Assembly: GCF_002209555.1 (NCBI RefSeq)
Contig: NZ_NJIF01000012.1
Location: forward strand, 1-64,000
DNA length: 64,000 nucleotides
Direction of reading: 5' to 3'
From: Achromobacter insolitus
GTDB lineage: Bacteria; Pseudomonadota; Gammaproteobacteria; Burkholderiales; Burkholderiaceae_B
Under the pieces are notes generated by a model. The model was given only the letters and a program-made list of their open reading frames with translations, ran no database searches and was not told where the DNA came from. Below are positions 1 through 9,157 of the stretch, one piece after another (positions within the stretch are counted from its first letter, which is position 1; each line of letters opens with the position of its first letter). Both the position numbers and the translations under genes were made by a program.

Positions 1-2776
1 TGGTCTCGGTCAGGGTCTGACCGTCGTTCAGCGCCTGGACCGCCGGCAGGGTGTTGTTGAGCTGATACGACCAGGTGCCGTCGCCGTTGTCCACGAGCTT
101 GCCGTACTTGGCGTCGCCGGTGTTGATGACAACCGTGCTGGCGTCGGCGCCGAGCGTGTCGTTGGTCAGCACGTTGCCGGTGACCGGAGCGGTGGCGTCT
201 TCCGTGACGGAGGCTGCGTCGTCGGTGGCCACGGGCGCCGTGTCGAGGATCTGGATATCCAGATTGTCGCGATGGGTCTGGCCCGCGAAGTCGGTGACGA
301 CCACTTCGAAGAGATCGTGGACCGAGTCGTCGCCGGCCGTGTGGTCGTCGGCGCCGCCCGTTTCTTGGTAGGAGTAGGTAATCTTGCCGGTGGATGCGTC
401 GTAACCGGTGACGGTCAGGATGCCCTTGTCGGTGGTGATGACGACCGGGTTGGCGGCGCTGGCGCCGGTGACGTCCTTGCCGCCGACGGTGACGCTGGCG
501 ATGCCGGCTTCGGCGGAGACGGTCACGGAACCGGTGATGGTGTCGCCGGAGGCTTCGACCACGCTGTTGTGCGCGCTCGAGACGTTGCCGTCGCTATCCT
601 CGGGAGTGATGACCGGCGGAGCGTCTGTCTGGCCCGTAATGGTGATGGTCAGCGTGGCGGTGCTCGTCGCGCCCTGGGCGTCGGCAACGGTGTAGGTGAT
701 CGACGTGGTCGCGGTCTGGCCGTCGTTCAAGTACTGGAATGCGGTGCCCGGATTGAACGTGTACGTGCCGTCGGCGTTGAGCGTGAAGGTGCCGCCATTG
801 GAGCCGGCGACGGGCTTGCCGACATCGGCATCGATGCCATTGACTTGCGAGACATGGAGGGCGTCGCCATCGGGGTCGCTGTCGTTGCCCAGCACGCCTT
901 CGGTACGGTGGTCGACGACCAGGACATTGTCTTCGCTGGTCGTGCCTTGGTCATTGGCGGCGACCGGAGCGGGGTTGCCCACAGTCCAGAGGAAAGTCTG
1001 GGAGACGGTTGCACCCGACTTGTCGGTGGCGGTCACCGTGATGAGGTATTCGCCCTTGACGCCCGTATTGGTGTGGTCGGACGCCCAGTTGGCGAACTGG
1101 CCGGTGAACGTGCCGGTGGTGGGGTCGAACTTCAGGCCGCCAGGAACATGGTCGACGGAGTAGACCAGGGAGTCGCCGTCGTCGATGTCGCTGAAGAAGC
1201 CGGACAGGTTGTAGTTGACGACATCCCCATCCATGTTGTCCTGGTTCTGCAGGGCGACTGCCGTGGGAGCGTCATTGGTGCCGGTAATCTCGACCGTCAG
1301 CGTGGCGGAGCTGGTGCCGCCTTCACTGTCCGTAACGGTATAGGTGATCGAGCTGGTTGCCGTCTGGCCGGCAGCCAGGTGCTGGAAGGCGTTGCCGGGG
1401 TTGAACGAGTACGAGCCGTCGGCGTTCAAGGTGAACGTGCCACCGTTGGAACCGGCGGTCGCCGTGCCCACATTGCCGCTGGCGCCGTTGACTTCCGAGA
1501 CCGTCAGTTTGTCGCCGTCCGGGTCGACGTCGTTGGCCAGAACGCCGTTCTGGGCGTCGACGTTGAGCGTGGTGTCCTCGTCCGTGGTGCCGTTATCGTC
1601 GGCCGCCGTCGGGGCGGGGTTGGTGACGTCCCAGTTGAATTCCTGGGAGGTCGTGGCGCCGGACGGGTCGGTTGCGGTGACCGTGACGGTGTAGACGCCG
1701 TTGTTGCCGCCCTGCGAGGCGGAATGATCGATGGTGCCGGTGATGATACCGGTGTTCGGATCGATGGTCAGGCCGGGCGGCAGGCCCGTCGCGGTAAAGG
1801 TGAGCTTGTCGCTGGTATCCGGATCCGAGAAATGGGTGGAGACGTCGTAGCTCACGCCGGTCTGGGCGTCCACGCCCGCCGTGTCGGAAATGGCGGTCGA
1901 AACGGGACCGTCGTTGGTGCCGGTGATGGTCACGACCACAGTGGCTGTGGAAGTGGCGCCGCTGGGATCCGTGATGGTGTACGAGATGGTGCTGGTGGCC
2001 GTTTCGCCCACGGCCAGATGGCCGTACTCGTTGCCCGGCGTGAAGACATAGCTGCCGTCGGGGAGCACCGTGAAGGTGCCGCCATTGCTGCCGTTGACCG
2101 TGACGCCGGCCGACGTCATCGGACGGCCGCTGACCGAGACGATCGCCAGCGGATCGCCATCGGGATCCGAGTCGTTCGTGAGCAGGTTGCCGCGCACCAG
2201 GCTGTTCTGGTCGCCGCGGGCGGCGTCATCCAGCGCATTGGGCGCGTTGTTGACGGTTGTCGGCGTGACCGCATCGTCTTCTTCGCCGGAGGCGCCGGTA
2301 CCCGACAGGCGGGGCAGCACATCTTCGCCGCGACTGGGGTTCGGGTAGGAGAGATCCAGCGGAGTGGTGGTTTCCAGAATGCGGGCCAGGCGCACGAAGC
2401 TGCTGCCGCCGGCATCGCCGCCGCCCGCCACGATGGCGGCAGTGGGATCCAATTCATCGAACGGGTCGCGGCCGTCACGCAGCGCGGCCAGGAGGCGGTC
2501 GGAGTCGGTGCCGGAGGGCGGGGCCACCGCGGCTTCGGAGGGGTCGGCCAGGGGGCCCGTCATTTCGCCATTGACCGCGACTTCGCGGCCTTCGCCGATG
2601 ACGATCGGCATGCCGTTCTCAACCTGAAGCGAAACCGTGGCGCCCGACGCAGTGACGACGTCGCTGCCTGCGGGGACCTTGCTACCTTGATGCAGTTCGG
2701 TCAGAGAGCCGTCGCTATTGCGTATCCACGCGCGACCGGAGATTTCGTTGACGACTGCGGGAGAAGTGTTGGCCAT
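1..2776 (-). CDS. LapA/BrtA-like giant RTX-type adhesin, N-terminal part (3' end outside window)
   Basis: Open reading frame from ATG at 2776 that stays open to the window edge, so only about the first 925 residues are visible. The N-terminus is a LapA-type retention module: a beta-rich start (about residues 5-75), then a T-A-A-I site at residues 112-115, matching the di-alanine cut by LapG-type periplasmic proteases, and a Gly-rich turn ending SSFVRL. From about residue 195 a bipartite module of about 215 residues repeats, each copy containing an NDxDPDGD motif (near residues 199, 414 and 629) followed by an Ig-like segment with SDPDTSDKL/SDIDDGDSL-type motifs; these resemble VCBS/cadherin-like and He_PIG folds. 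There is no Sec signal peptide, as expected for type I export. Secretion genes lie just upstream on the same strand. Likely a biofilm adhesin; total length and C-terminal RTX signal cannot be seen. Confidence 0.85.
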   Translation of the reverse strand, partial: MANTSPAVVNEISGRAWIRNSDGSLTELHQGSKVPAGSDVVTASGATVSLQVENGMPIVIGEGREVAVNGEMTGPLADPSEAAVAPPSGTDSDRLLAALRDGRDPFDELDPTAAIVAGGGDAGGSSFVRLARILETTTPLDLSYPNPSRGEDVLPRLSGTGASGEEDDAVTPTTVNNAPNALDDAARGDQNSLVRGNLLTNDSDPDGDPLAIVSVSGRPMTSAGVTVNGSNGGTFTVLPDGSYVFTPGNEYGHLAVGETATSTISYTITDPSGATSTATVVVTITGTNDGPVSTAISDTAGVDAQTGVSYDVSTHFSDPDTSDKLTFTATGLPPGLTIDPNTGIITGTIDHSASQGGNNGVYTVTVTATDPSGATTSQEFNWDVTNPAPTAADDNGTTDEDTTLNVDAQNGVLANDVDPDGDKLTVSEVNGASGNVGTATAGSNGGTFTLNADGSYSFNPGNAFQHLAAGQTATSSITYTVTDSEGGTSSATLTVEITGTNDAPTAVALQNQDNMDGDVVNYNLSGFFSDIDDGDSLVYSVDHVPGGLKFDPTTGTFTGQFANWASDHTNTGVKGEYLITVTATDKSGATVSQTFLWTVGNPAPVAANDQGTTSEDNVLVVDHRTEGVLGNDSDPDGDALHVSQVNGIDADVGKPVAGSNGGTFTLNADGTYTFNPGTAFQYLNDGQTATTSITYTVADAQGATSTATLTITITGQTDAPPVITPEDSDGNVSSAHNSVVEASGDTITGSVTVSAEAGIASVTVGGKDVTGASAANPVVITTDKGILTVTGYDASTGKITYSYQETGGADDHTAGDDSVHDLFEVVVTDFAGQTHRDNLDIQILDTAPVATDDAASVTEDATAPVTGNVLTNDTLGADASTVVINTGDAKYGKLVDNGDGTWSYQLNNTLPAVQALNDGQTLTET

Positions 2777-2860
2777 GTTGGTTCCGTTTCAGGGAGTTAT
2801 CCAAGATGGCCAGATACTAGATTGCGCCGCCGGCGCGGGATATTGTCCTCAAGGACAGTA

Positions 2861-3517
2861 TCAGGAAGTAATTTTGATTTTGGCGTCGGCGGGAGCGGAA
2901 ATGCCGTGGACGAGCAGGGCGAGCTGCAGGCGGTCGGTTACACCCAGCTTTTCGAAGACGGCTGACAGGTGGGCCTTGACCGTGCGTTCGGTAATGCCCA
3001 GCGCTTCGGCGATCTGCGCATTGGCCTGGCCGCTGGAGGCGTAGCGGGCCACGGTGATTTCGCGGTCGGTCAGCACGCCGCCATCCCACGAGGGCGTGTC
3101 CTGGGCGCGTTCCGCAACCAATTTAAGCAGCCGCGATACCAGGGAGCGGCCCATCCAGATGCCGCCGGAGGCGACGACCTCCAGCGCCTGCGACAGCGAA
3201 GCCGCCGAGGCATATCCGTGGCAGTAGCCATGCGCGCCGGCACCCAGCACCCGGGTGCCTTGCTCGTCGTTCGGGCTGGGGCTGGCGACGACCAGCTGCA
3301 GGTCGGCCAAGGTCGTGGGCCAGATGGGATCCTGCCAGGACGGCAGCCGAGGCAGGTCCGCATCCAGTACCGCCAGCGTGCGGCCCTGTTCGCGCCAGCG
3401 CTGCAGGTCGGCCAGGCCGCGCCCGCGGGCCGCCAGCCAGCGCGCCGGGTTCAGGCCGCGCCAATGCTGCCACAACAGGTCGTCGTGCGTAATCAACAGG
3501 ACAGGAACGGGTTTCAT
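2861..3517 (-). CDS. LuxR/NarL-type regulator with degenerate receiver domain
   Basis: 218 residues from ATG 3517, chosen because AAGGAGG lies upstream just after the hlyD stop; an in-frame ATG at 3556 would overlap hlyD by 20 bases and has no such site. The N-terminal half looks like a response-regulator receiver: hydrophobic strand then acidic pair D12-D13, and a candidate phospho-acceptor D52 in LAVLDADLP. The conserved lysine near the end of the receiver is not apparent, so it may be a pseudo-receiver. The C-terminus is a clear LuxR-type helix-turn-helix (LTDREITVARYASSG, then ITERTVKAHLSAVFEKL). It sits between the secretion genes and the adhesin gene, suggesting local control of adhesin expression. 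Which signal it senses is unknown. Confidence 0.8.
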   Translation of the reverse strand: MKPVPVLLITHDDLLWQHWRGLNPARWLAARGRGLADLQRWREQGRTLAVLDADLPRLPSWQDPIWPTTLADLQLVVASPSPNDEQGTRVLGAGAHGYCHGYASAASLSQALEVVASGGIWMGRSLVSRLLKLVAERAQDTPSWDGGVLTDREITVARYASSGQANAQIAEALGITERTVKAHLSAVFEKLGVTDRLQLALLVHGISAPADAKIKITS

Positions 3518-3536
3518 AAAGCCTTGCAGCCCTCCT

Positions 3537-4958
3537 TTAACGTTCGGTAAAGGCATTCGCCTTGGCGCGCAGTATCGGCTTGAGCAGGTACTGCAGCACC
3601 GTGCGCTTGCCAGTCAGGATATGAACCTCCGCCACCATCCCGGGGATGATGGGCAACAGTTTGTCGCCTACCGTGCTGCGGTCGGTACGGACCCGCACAA
3701 CATAGTAGGAATTGCCTTTCTCATCGGTCACGGTGTCCGCGCCGATCTGTTCCACCTTGCCTTCCAGGCCGCCGTAGATGGCGAAGTCGTAGGCGGTAAA
3801 TTTCACTTCCGCCTTCTGGTCGGCATGCAGGAAACCGATGTCGCGCGGCAGGATGCGCACTTCGAGGAGTAGCGTGTCGTCCTTCGGCACGATCTCGATG
3901 ATGTCCTTGCCGGGCTGCACCACGCCGCCAACGGTGTTGTTGAACAAGGTTTTGACGGTGCCCCGGACAGGCGCGCGGACCTCGGCCAGCTTGACCCGAT
4001 CGGCCAGCGCCAGCTTGCCCTGGCGCAGCGTCGCCAGTTTCGTGTTCGTTTCCGAAAGTTCGTTGCGGGCCTGGTTGCGGATGTTCAGCTCGGCTTCCTG
4101 CAGCTTGCTTTCCGCCTCTTTGATAGAGGCCTGGAAGCGGTCGATCTGTGCCTCGGCGCCTTTTTGCTCACCGCAATAGCGGGCTACGTCGCGTTGCAGG
4201 CGCAGCAGGTCCACCTCGGATACCGCGCCGCTCTTGAGCAGCGGCCGGGTCACCTGCAGTTCGCGCGAGGTCAGGCCGCAACTGGCGGCGGCCTGGTCGC
4301 GCTTGGCGATCGTTTCGCGCAGGTCTTCCTGGCGTTGCTTGAGCTGTTCGCGCGCGACGTTGACCGTGGCATTCAGTTCGGTCGTGCGGGCCTGCCACGC
4401 ATTGCGCTCCATTTCCACTAGCCCGGGCGCCTGTGCCAGGGCTTCTTCCGGCGCGACGAAGGGTTCGCCGGTGGCCAGTGCCTGCAGGCGGGCCGCCTTG
4501 GCCAGCAGGGACAGGTATTCCGCGTTGTTCTCGCCCAGCGACGAGGCGAATCGCGTGGAGTCGATCTTCAGCAGGATTTCCCCCGCTTCGACTTCCTGTC
4601 CCGGACGCACCAGGATTTCCTCGACGATGCCGCCATCGAGGCTCTGGATGATCTGGACCTGGCGAGAGGGCACGACCTTGCCTTCGCCACGCACGACTTC
4701 GTCGATGCTGCCGGTGCCGGCCCACAGCAGCAGCCCGCCGGTGGCCAGCAAGCTGACCCACAGCAGGATGCGAGAGCCGCGCGCCTGTGATTCATGAATG
4801 ACCCATTCCGCGTTGCCGACATAGTCGGAGCGTTGTTGGGGCTTGCCCTTTTCGGTTCCGTCGAGCAGGCGGTCGAAGAAGAACACGAAGACGCCGCGCA
4901 GCTTGCGCCACAGGCTTCCAAACACACCGTGCCGGGTTGCGCCAGGATTGTTCAGCAT
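3537..4958 (-). CDS. Type I secretion HlyD-family membrane-fusion (adaptor) protein, LapC-like
   Basis: 473 residues. A cytoplasmic N-terminal tail of about 60 residues is followed by one membrane segment (about residues 64-82), then a lipoyl-like half motif (GGIVEEILVRPGQEVEAG), a long coiled-coil hairpin (about residues 150-320) and the second lipoyl half with the HlyD-family C-terminal signature (APVRGTVKTL, then IIPGMVAEVHILTGKRTVL). Length and architecture are those of the periplasmic adaptor that joins an inner-membrane ABC exporter to a TolC channel. It starts 7 bases after the ABC gene stop, and the next gene follows within 20 bases, so the genes form one transcript. Confidence 0.92.
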   Translation of the reverse strand: MLNNPGATRHGVFGSLWRKLRGVFVFFFDRLLDGTEKGKPQQRSDYVGNAEWVIHESQARGSRILLWVSLLATGGLLLWAGTGSIDEVVRGEGKVVPSRQVQIIQSLDGGIVEEILVRPGQEVEAGEILLKIDSTRFASSLGENNAEYLSLLAKAARLQALATGEPFVAPEEALAQAPGLVEMERNAWQARTTELNATVNVAREQLKQRQEDLRETIAKRDQAAASCGLTSRELQVTRPLLKSGAVSEVDLLRLQRDVARYCGEQKGAEAQIDRFQASIKEAESKLQEAELNIRNQARNELSETNTKLATLRQGKLALADRVKLAEVRAPVRGTVKTLFNNTVGGVVQPGKDIIEIVPKDDTLLLEVRILPRDIGFLHADQKAEVKFTAYDFAIYGGLEGKVEQIGADTVTDEKGNSYYVVRVRTDRSTVGDKLLPIIPGMVAEVHILTGKRTVLQYLLKPILRAKANAFTER

Positions 4959-4965
4959 GGTTTCC

Positions 4966-7140
4966 TCAGCTTCCCCGTCCGACGCGTCCTTGACGCAGTG
5001 CTTCGACCACTTGTTCCTTGGGACCGTCGGCCACGATGTGGCCGTTGTCGATCACGATCAGGCGATCGACCAGGTCCAGGAGGGCAGTGCGGTGCGTGAC
5101 CAGCAGGATCGTCTTGGTGGCGCTGGCTTCACCCAGGCGTTTGCGCAGTTGCGCTTCACTCTGGTGGTCCATATTGCTGCTGGGTTCGTCCAGCAGCAAT
5201 ATGGGCGGATCGTTGATCAAGGCCCGGGCCACAGCCACCGACTGGCGCTGGCCGCCGGACAGGGATTCACCGCGCTCGCCGATCACCATGTCGAAACCGT
5301 CAGGGTGCAAATTGGCAAAATCGGTCACGCCCGCCAGGTTGGCGGCCGCCAGGATGCTGGCGTCGTCGGCATAGGGCGCGCCCATCGCGAGGTTGTGTTT
5401 CAGGCTGCCATAGAACAGCAAAGGATCCTGCGGCACATGGCCGATGGCGCGGCGCACGTCGGCCGGGTCGATCTGCCGGACGTCGACGCCGTCCAGCAGG
5501 ACCGCGCCCTCGGTGGGTTGGTACAGCGCCAGCGCCAGCTTTTCCAGGGTGGTCTTGCCGGAGCCGATACGGCCGATGATGCCGACCTTTTCGCCCGGCT
5601 TCAGCTTGAAGGACACCTTCTTGAGCACCGGCTGCTTGCTGCCGGGATAGGAGAAGGTCACGTCGCGGAACTCGATGCCGCCATGAAACACCGGGCGGTG
5701 GAGGAATTCGGCTTCCGCCGGGCGTTCCACCGGCAGCTTCATGTAATTGTCGATCGACCCCAGCGAGGTGCGCGCGTTCTGGTATTGCATCAGCAGGCCG
5801 GCGACCTGGCCCAGCGGCGCCAGGCAGCGGCCCGCGATCATGGAGGCTGCGATGATGCCGCCCATGGAAATGGCGGACTCCTGTGCCTGGTAGACGCCGA
5901 TGATCACGACCGAGATGGACACCAGTTGCTGGACGGCCTGCACGAACCCGACCGTCGAAGACGAAATCAGCTTCAGCTTGCCCCCGGTCAGGGCAATGTA
6001 TTCGGTGGCGCGTTCCCAGTTGCGCTGGATGGAGCCCTGGGCATTGAGCGTCTTGACGGATTCCAGGCCGGTCAGCGCCTCGACCAGCGTCGCATTGCGC
6101 TGCGACGAAGCCTGGAACGAGGCCATGGTCAGGGATTCCATGCGGGCCTGCGCCGCAAGCGACACCAGCAGGATCAGTACGATGGCGACCAGGGGAGGCA
6201 GCACCATCCAGGGCGAGATCCAGGCCAGTGCCAGCAGGAACAGCAGGATGAAGGGCAGGTCGACCAGTGTGGTGATGGTGGCCGATGCGATGAAGTCGCG
6301 GATGGATTCGAATGAGCGCAGGTTGGCGGCGAAGGAGCCCACCGATACCGGCCGGCCTTCCAGGCGCAGGTCCAGCACGCGCTCCATGATCTGCGCCGAC
6401 AGGCGCACGTCGACCCGCTTGCTGGCGCTGTCCACCACATGGGACCGCGCGGTGCTCAGGATCATGTTGAAAATCACGACCAGCGTGATGCCGATGGCTA
6501 GCACCCAGAGCGTCTCGACGGCGTTGTTCGGCACGACGCGGTCATACACGTTCATGGTGAACAACGGCATCGCCATGGCGAACAGGTTGATCAACAGGGC
6601 GGCGATCAGGGCATCGCGGTACAGGCGCCGGTTTTCCATGATGGCGGCCCAGAACCAATGGCGCTCGCGCACCTTGGCGACTTCGGGCGCGCGCGCGTCG
6701 AAGCGGAACTGCGGGCGCACAAAACACACCAAGCCGGTGTATTGCGCCGACAACTCGGCTGCGCTCATCTCCATTGAGCTGCCGCCAAGTTCGGGATGGC
6801 TGACGACATAGGTGTCGCCGTCTTTCTTCAGCAACAGGCAGGCGCGTTCGCCGTGGAGCAGCAGGATCGCGGGCAGCAGATCCTGAGAAATGCCCTCCAG
6901 CGTGCGCCGCACCACGCGCGCGGACAGCTGCGCGCGCGCGGCGGCGCGCGGCAGCAGGGCCGGGGTGAGACGGTGTTCTTCCAGCGGCAGGCCGGCCGAC
7001 AGGGCCTGGGCCGTTGCCGTCACGCCGTGCAACCGGGTGATTTCCACCAGGCAGTCCAGCAGCGGATCGTCATGCGCCGCGCGCGCATCAGCGCGCCACT
7101 CCCGGGCCGCCATTTCAGATAACTTGTCCATCTTCGTCAT
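4966..7140 (-). CDS. Type I secretion ABC transporter permease/ATPase, LapB-like
   Basis: 724 residues. An N-terminal C39-like domain (about residues 20-150) precedes six membrane helices (about 165-440) and an ABC ATPase. Walker A (GRIGSGKTT) is near residue 522, the signature LSGGQRQ near 626 and Walker B (ILLLDEPSS) near 644. The C39-like domain appears to lack the cysteine-peptidase Q...CG context, so it is probably a non-cleaving substrate-docking domain, as in RTX-adhesin exporters. The start overlaps the 3' end of the upstream 70-aa gene by 26 bases, implying translational coupling; an alternative ATG lies three codons inside. Predicted to drive export of the downstream adhesin. Confidence 0.93.
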   Translation of the reverse strand: MTKMDKLSEMAAREWRADARAAHDDPLLDCLVEITRLHGVTATAQALSAGLPLEEHRLTPALLPRAAARAQLSARVVRRTLEGISQDLLPAILLLHGERACLLLKKDGDTYVVSHPELGGSSMEMSAAELSAQYTGLVCFVRPQFRFDARAPEVAKVRERHWFWAAIMENRRLYRDALIAALLINLFAMAMPLFTMNVYDRVVPNNAVETLWVLAIGITLVVIFNMILSTARSHVVDSASKRVDVRLSAQIMERVLDLRLEGRPVSVGSFAANLRSFESIRDFIASATITTLVDLPFILLFLLALAWISPWMVLPPLVAIVLILLVSLAAQARMESLTMASFQASSQRNATLVEALTGLESVKTLNAQGSIQRNWERATEYIALTGGKLKLISSSTVGFVQAVQQLVSISVVIIGVYQAQESAISMGGIIAASMIAGRCLAPLGQVAGLLMQYQNARTSLGSIDNYMKLPVERPAEAEFLHRPVFHGGIEFRDVTFSYPGSKQPVLKKVSFKLKPGEKVGIIGRIGSGKTTLEKLALALYQPTEGAVLLDGVDVRQIDPADVRRAIGHVPQDPLLFYGSLKHNLAMGAPYADDASILAAANLAGVTDFANLHPDGFDMVIGERGESLSGGQRQSVAVARALINDPPILLLDEPSSNMDHQSEAQLRKRLGEASATKTILLVTHRTALLDLVDRLIVIDNGHIVADGPKEQVVEALRQGRVGRGS

Positions 7141-7327
7141 CCAGCAGGTCCAGGTGTTCGGAGAGGCGCGCGCGCTGTTGCTTGCGCTGGGTCAGCTTTT
7201 GTTGAGCCTGTATAGGCAGGTCGGTCATACGCAAGGTGCCATTGGCGATCAGCGCGTCGATCAAGTCTTCCAGGACGCGGACAAAGTCCGCGTCCAGTTG
7301 TGAGAAGTCGTTGCCCTGTTTCTGCAT
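7115..7327 (-). CDS. Small acidic 70-aa protein inside the type I secretion operon
   Basis: 70 residues from ATG 7327, preceded by AAGGAG five bases upstream; a longer GTG start at 7351 touches the tolC stop and is less likely. The protein is predicted mostly helical, with an acidic amphipathic first half (SQLDADFVRVLEDLIDALI) and a basic Gln/Lys/Arg-rich stretch before an acidic C-terminus (LLDDEDGQ). No signal peptide or membrane segment. Its 3' end overlaps the ABC exporter start. I do not recognise a family. Its fixed place between outer-membrane channel and exporter suggests a role in secretion or its control, which is inference only. Confidence 0.7.
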   Translation of the reverse strand: MQKQGNDFSQLDADFVRVLEDLIDALIANGTLRMTDLPIQAQQKLTQRKQQRARLSEHLDLLDDEDGQVI

Positions 7328-7351
7328 ATGGTCTCCTTGCGCTTGCGTCAC

Positions 7352-8845
7352 CTAGGGTTTGGCCTTGGGCGAGTTTACCGGGATGAACGTGGGCGGCAGA
7401 TTGCCCTCGTTGTATTGCACGCGCACCGGCGCCAGGCGGGCCGAGTCGGGGACCGTCGAATTGCAGAGCTTGATCACTTCGTCGGACACTTCGAGCTTGC
7501 CGTTTTCCTCGGGCATTTCGTTGCGGGCGGGCTGCAGCGAAAGCGCCGGCAGCAAGGTGTGAGACAACGACAGCCAGCGGTATTGCGCGAGCTGCAGGTC
7601 ATACAGCGCGTTGGTCAAGGCGCGGCGCGATTCGAACAGTTCATTCTCGGTGTCCAGCAAGTCCAGCAGCGAACGCTGGCCGATCTGGAACTGTTGGCGA
7701 TAGGCTTCGCGCACCTTCGTCGTGGCCACTTCGTGGTCGCGCAGGAACGGCAGCTTCTGGCTCAGGCTGGCGACGTTGTTCCAGGCGACGGCCAGGTCCT
7801 GCTGCACGTTGCGGCAGGTGTAGTCGCGGATGTCGCGCGCGGCGTAGGACTGCGCGGAGGTCTGGCGCACCCGGGCGGAGTCGGCGCCGCCGCGGTACAG
7901 GTTGTAGCTCATGACGACCTGGACGCTGGAGCTCTGGATGTCGCGGTTTTGCGGCGTGGGGTCGTTCTGGTCGCGTCCGGTGGAAGCCACGAACTCGAAC
8001 TTGGGCGAGAAAGCGCCCTTGGACGAAGCGACGCCGGCCTGCGCGGCCTGCAGTCCGGCCTGCTTGGACAGGAAGCTGGGATTGCGGCGCAGGGATTCGT
8101 TGAAGTCGGCCGGCTTGACCGGCAGCTTGCTGGTGACGTCGGGAGTGGGCTGCATCGAATCGGGAGGCAGAGCACCCGTCACGCGTTGGAAACGCTGCTG
8201 CACGTCCAGCAGGTTGGCGGTCTCGGTCATCAGATTGGTCTGGGCCAGAGCCAGACGCCCGCCGGCCTGTTCCAGGTCGACGCGGCGGCCCACGCCGGAT
8301 TCGGCACGCTCGTTGATCTGTTTGAGCGTTTCTTCGTGCAGGGTGTAGTTCTGGCGGGCCAGCAATTCCATGTCGCGGTAACGCTGCAGGTCGATATAGG
8401 CCTGCACCGCATTGAACGCGGTGGTGTCGCTGGTGGCCAGCAGATCGTAGAAGCGCGCGAGTTTGTCGAAACCCGCTTGCTTGACGTCGTTGCTCGTACG
8501 GAAGCCGTCGAAAATCAGCTGGCGCAATTCCACGCTATAGCCAGGGCGGCTCCAGTTCTGCGACCCGACGCCGGGCACGTTGTTGCGGTATTCGCGGCCC
8601 ACATAACCTTGCGCGTTGATCTGCGGGAAAAACGCGCCGCGAGCGACGGCCTGGCCTTCCAGCGAAGCTTGGAAATCGTGGTACTTGGCCTGGATTTCAG
8701 GGTTGCTGAGCAGGGTCTGCTCGACGATCTGGTTCAGCGTGACCGCAGGTTGCCCGGCTGTGGGAGCCGATGACTGTGCAAATGCCGCAGGAACGAATGC
8801 CAGGGCAAGAACCGAAGTCGTGCTTTTGAGCAAAAACGAAGCCAT
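7352..8845 (-). CDS. TolC-family outer membrane channel of type I secretion system, LapE-like
   Basis: 497 residues with a Sec signal peptide (hydrophobic core LALAFVPAAFA, cleavage after AFA near residue 23). Two structurally repeated halves rich in long helices follow, as expected for the TolC trimer barrel-tunnel (repeat landmarks near NPEIQAKYHDFQ and NPSFLSKQAGLQ). It is the first gene of the minus-strand operon and is followed 24 bases later by the 70-aa gene. Predicted to provide the outer-membrane pore through which the adhesin is exported and in which its retention module is held. Assignment to the adhesin system rests on operon position. Confidence 0.92.
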   Translation of the reverse strand: MASFLLKSTTSVLALAFVPAAFAQSSAPTAGQPAVTLNQIVEQTLLSNPEIQAKYHDFQASLEGQAVARGAFFPQINAQGYVGREYRNNVPGVGSQNWSRPGYSVELRQLIFDGFRTSNDVKQAGFDKLARFYDLLATSDTTAFNAVQAYIDLQRYRDMELLARQNYTLHEETLKQINERAESGVGRRVDLEQAGGRLALAQTNLMTETANLLDVQQRFQRVTGALPPDSMQPTPDVTSKLPVKPADFNESLRRNPSFLSKQAGLQAAQAGVASSKGAFSPKFEFVASTGRDQNDPTPQNRDIQSSSVQVVMSYNLYRGGADSARVRQTSAQSYAARDIRDYTCRNVQQDLAVAWNNVASLSQKLPFLRDHEVATTKVREAYRQQFQIGQRSLLDLLDTENELFESRRALTNALYDLQLAQYRWLSLSHTLLPALSLQPARNEMPEENGKLEVSDEVIKLCNSTVPDSARLAPVRVQYNEGNLPPTFIPVNSPKAKP

Positions 8846-8908
8846 AGTGATTATTCGCGAGTCGAGTTTAGGAATATGTGGCCGCCATATTGTGTGGAAA
8901 TGTCAGAT

Positions 8909-8920
8909 TTGACGAGTCAA
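8909..8920. promoter_or_regulatory. TTGAC-N2-GTCAA palindrome upstream of secretion operon
   Basis: Perfect 5-base inverted repeat with a 2-base centre, preceded by a partial copy (TGTCA at 8901). It lies 64 bases upstream of the tolC-like start codon. Symmetry and place fit a regulator operator; the binding protein is unknown and the LuxR-type gene at 2861-3517 is only one candidate. Confidence 0.4.
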
Positions 8921-9121
8921 TATTTGTTAATTGTTGACGAAGTTTTCCATTCGGCAATTTGGGGTTCTTCGCGCATCATCTCTTAATTAGCTTGAATTTG
9001 CACTAATTTCGCTATATTCCAGATTTGTGATCTGGTTTAATGCTGGATAAATGCGGTTTATTGCGCTTTATTTCGCATATTGGGTGGCCGTGACGAACAA
9101 TGATTATATCGGTTTGATAAT

Positions 9122-9157
9122 TTTGTATCTGTTTTAAATGGCCGAATTTGTATCTGT
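9122..9157. repeat. Direct repeat TTTGTATCTGT (two copies)
   Basis: The same 11 bases occur at 9122-9132 and 9147-9157, a spacing of 25 bases, in the AT-rich divergent region. Could be tandem regulator sites for either operon; chance is possible in AT-rich DNA. Confidence 0.4.

Noticed and set aside
272..2965. Plus-strand open frame of 897 codons across the left end
   Set aside because: It is antisense to the adhesin gene; its Gly/Val/Asp-rich translation is the shadow of repetitive high-GC coding DNA, while the minus strand has clear family motifs.
8846..9050. Possible BvgA-type heptad (ATTCCTA-like) upstream of the secretion operon
   Set aside because: Only one imperfect heptad was found, not the inverted pair expected of BvgA sites, and the genus is not certain.
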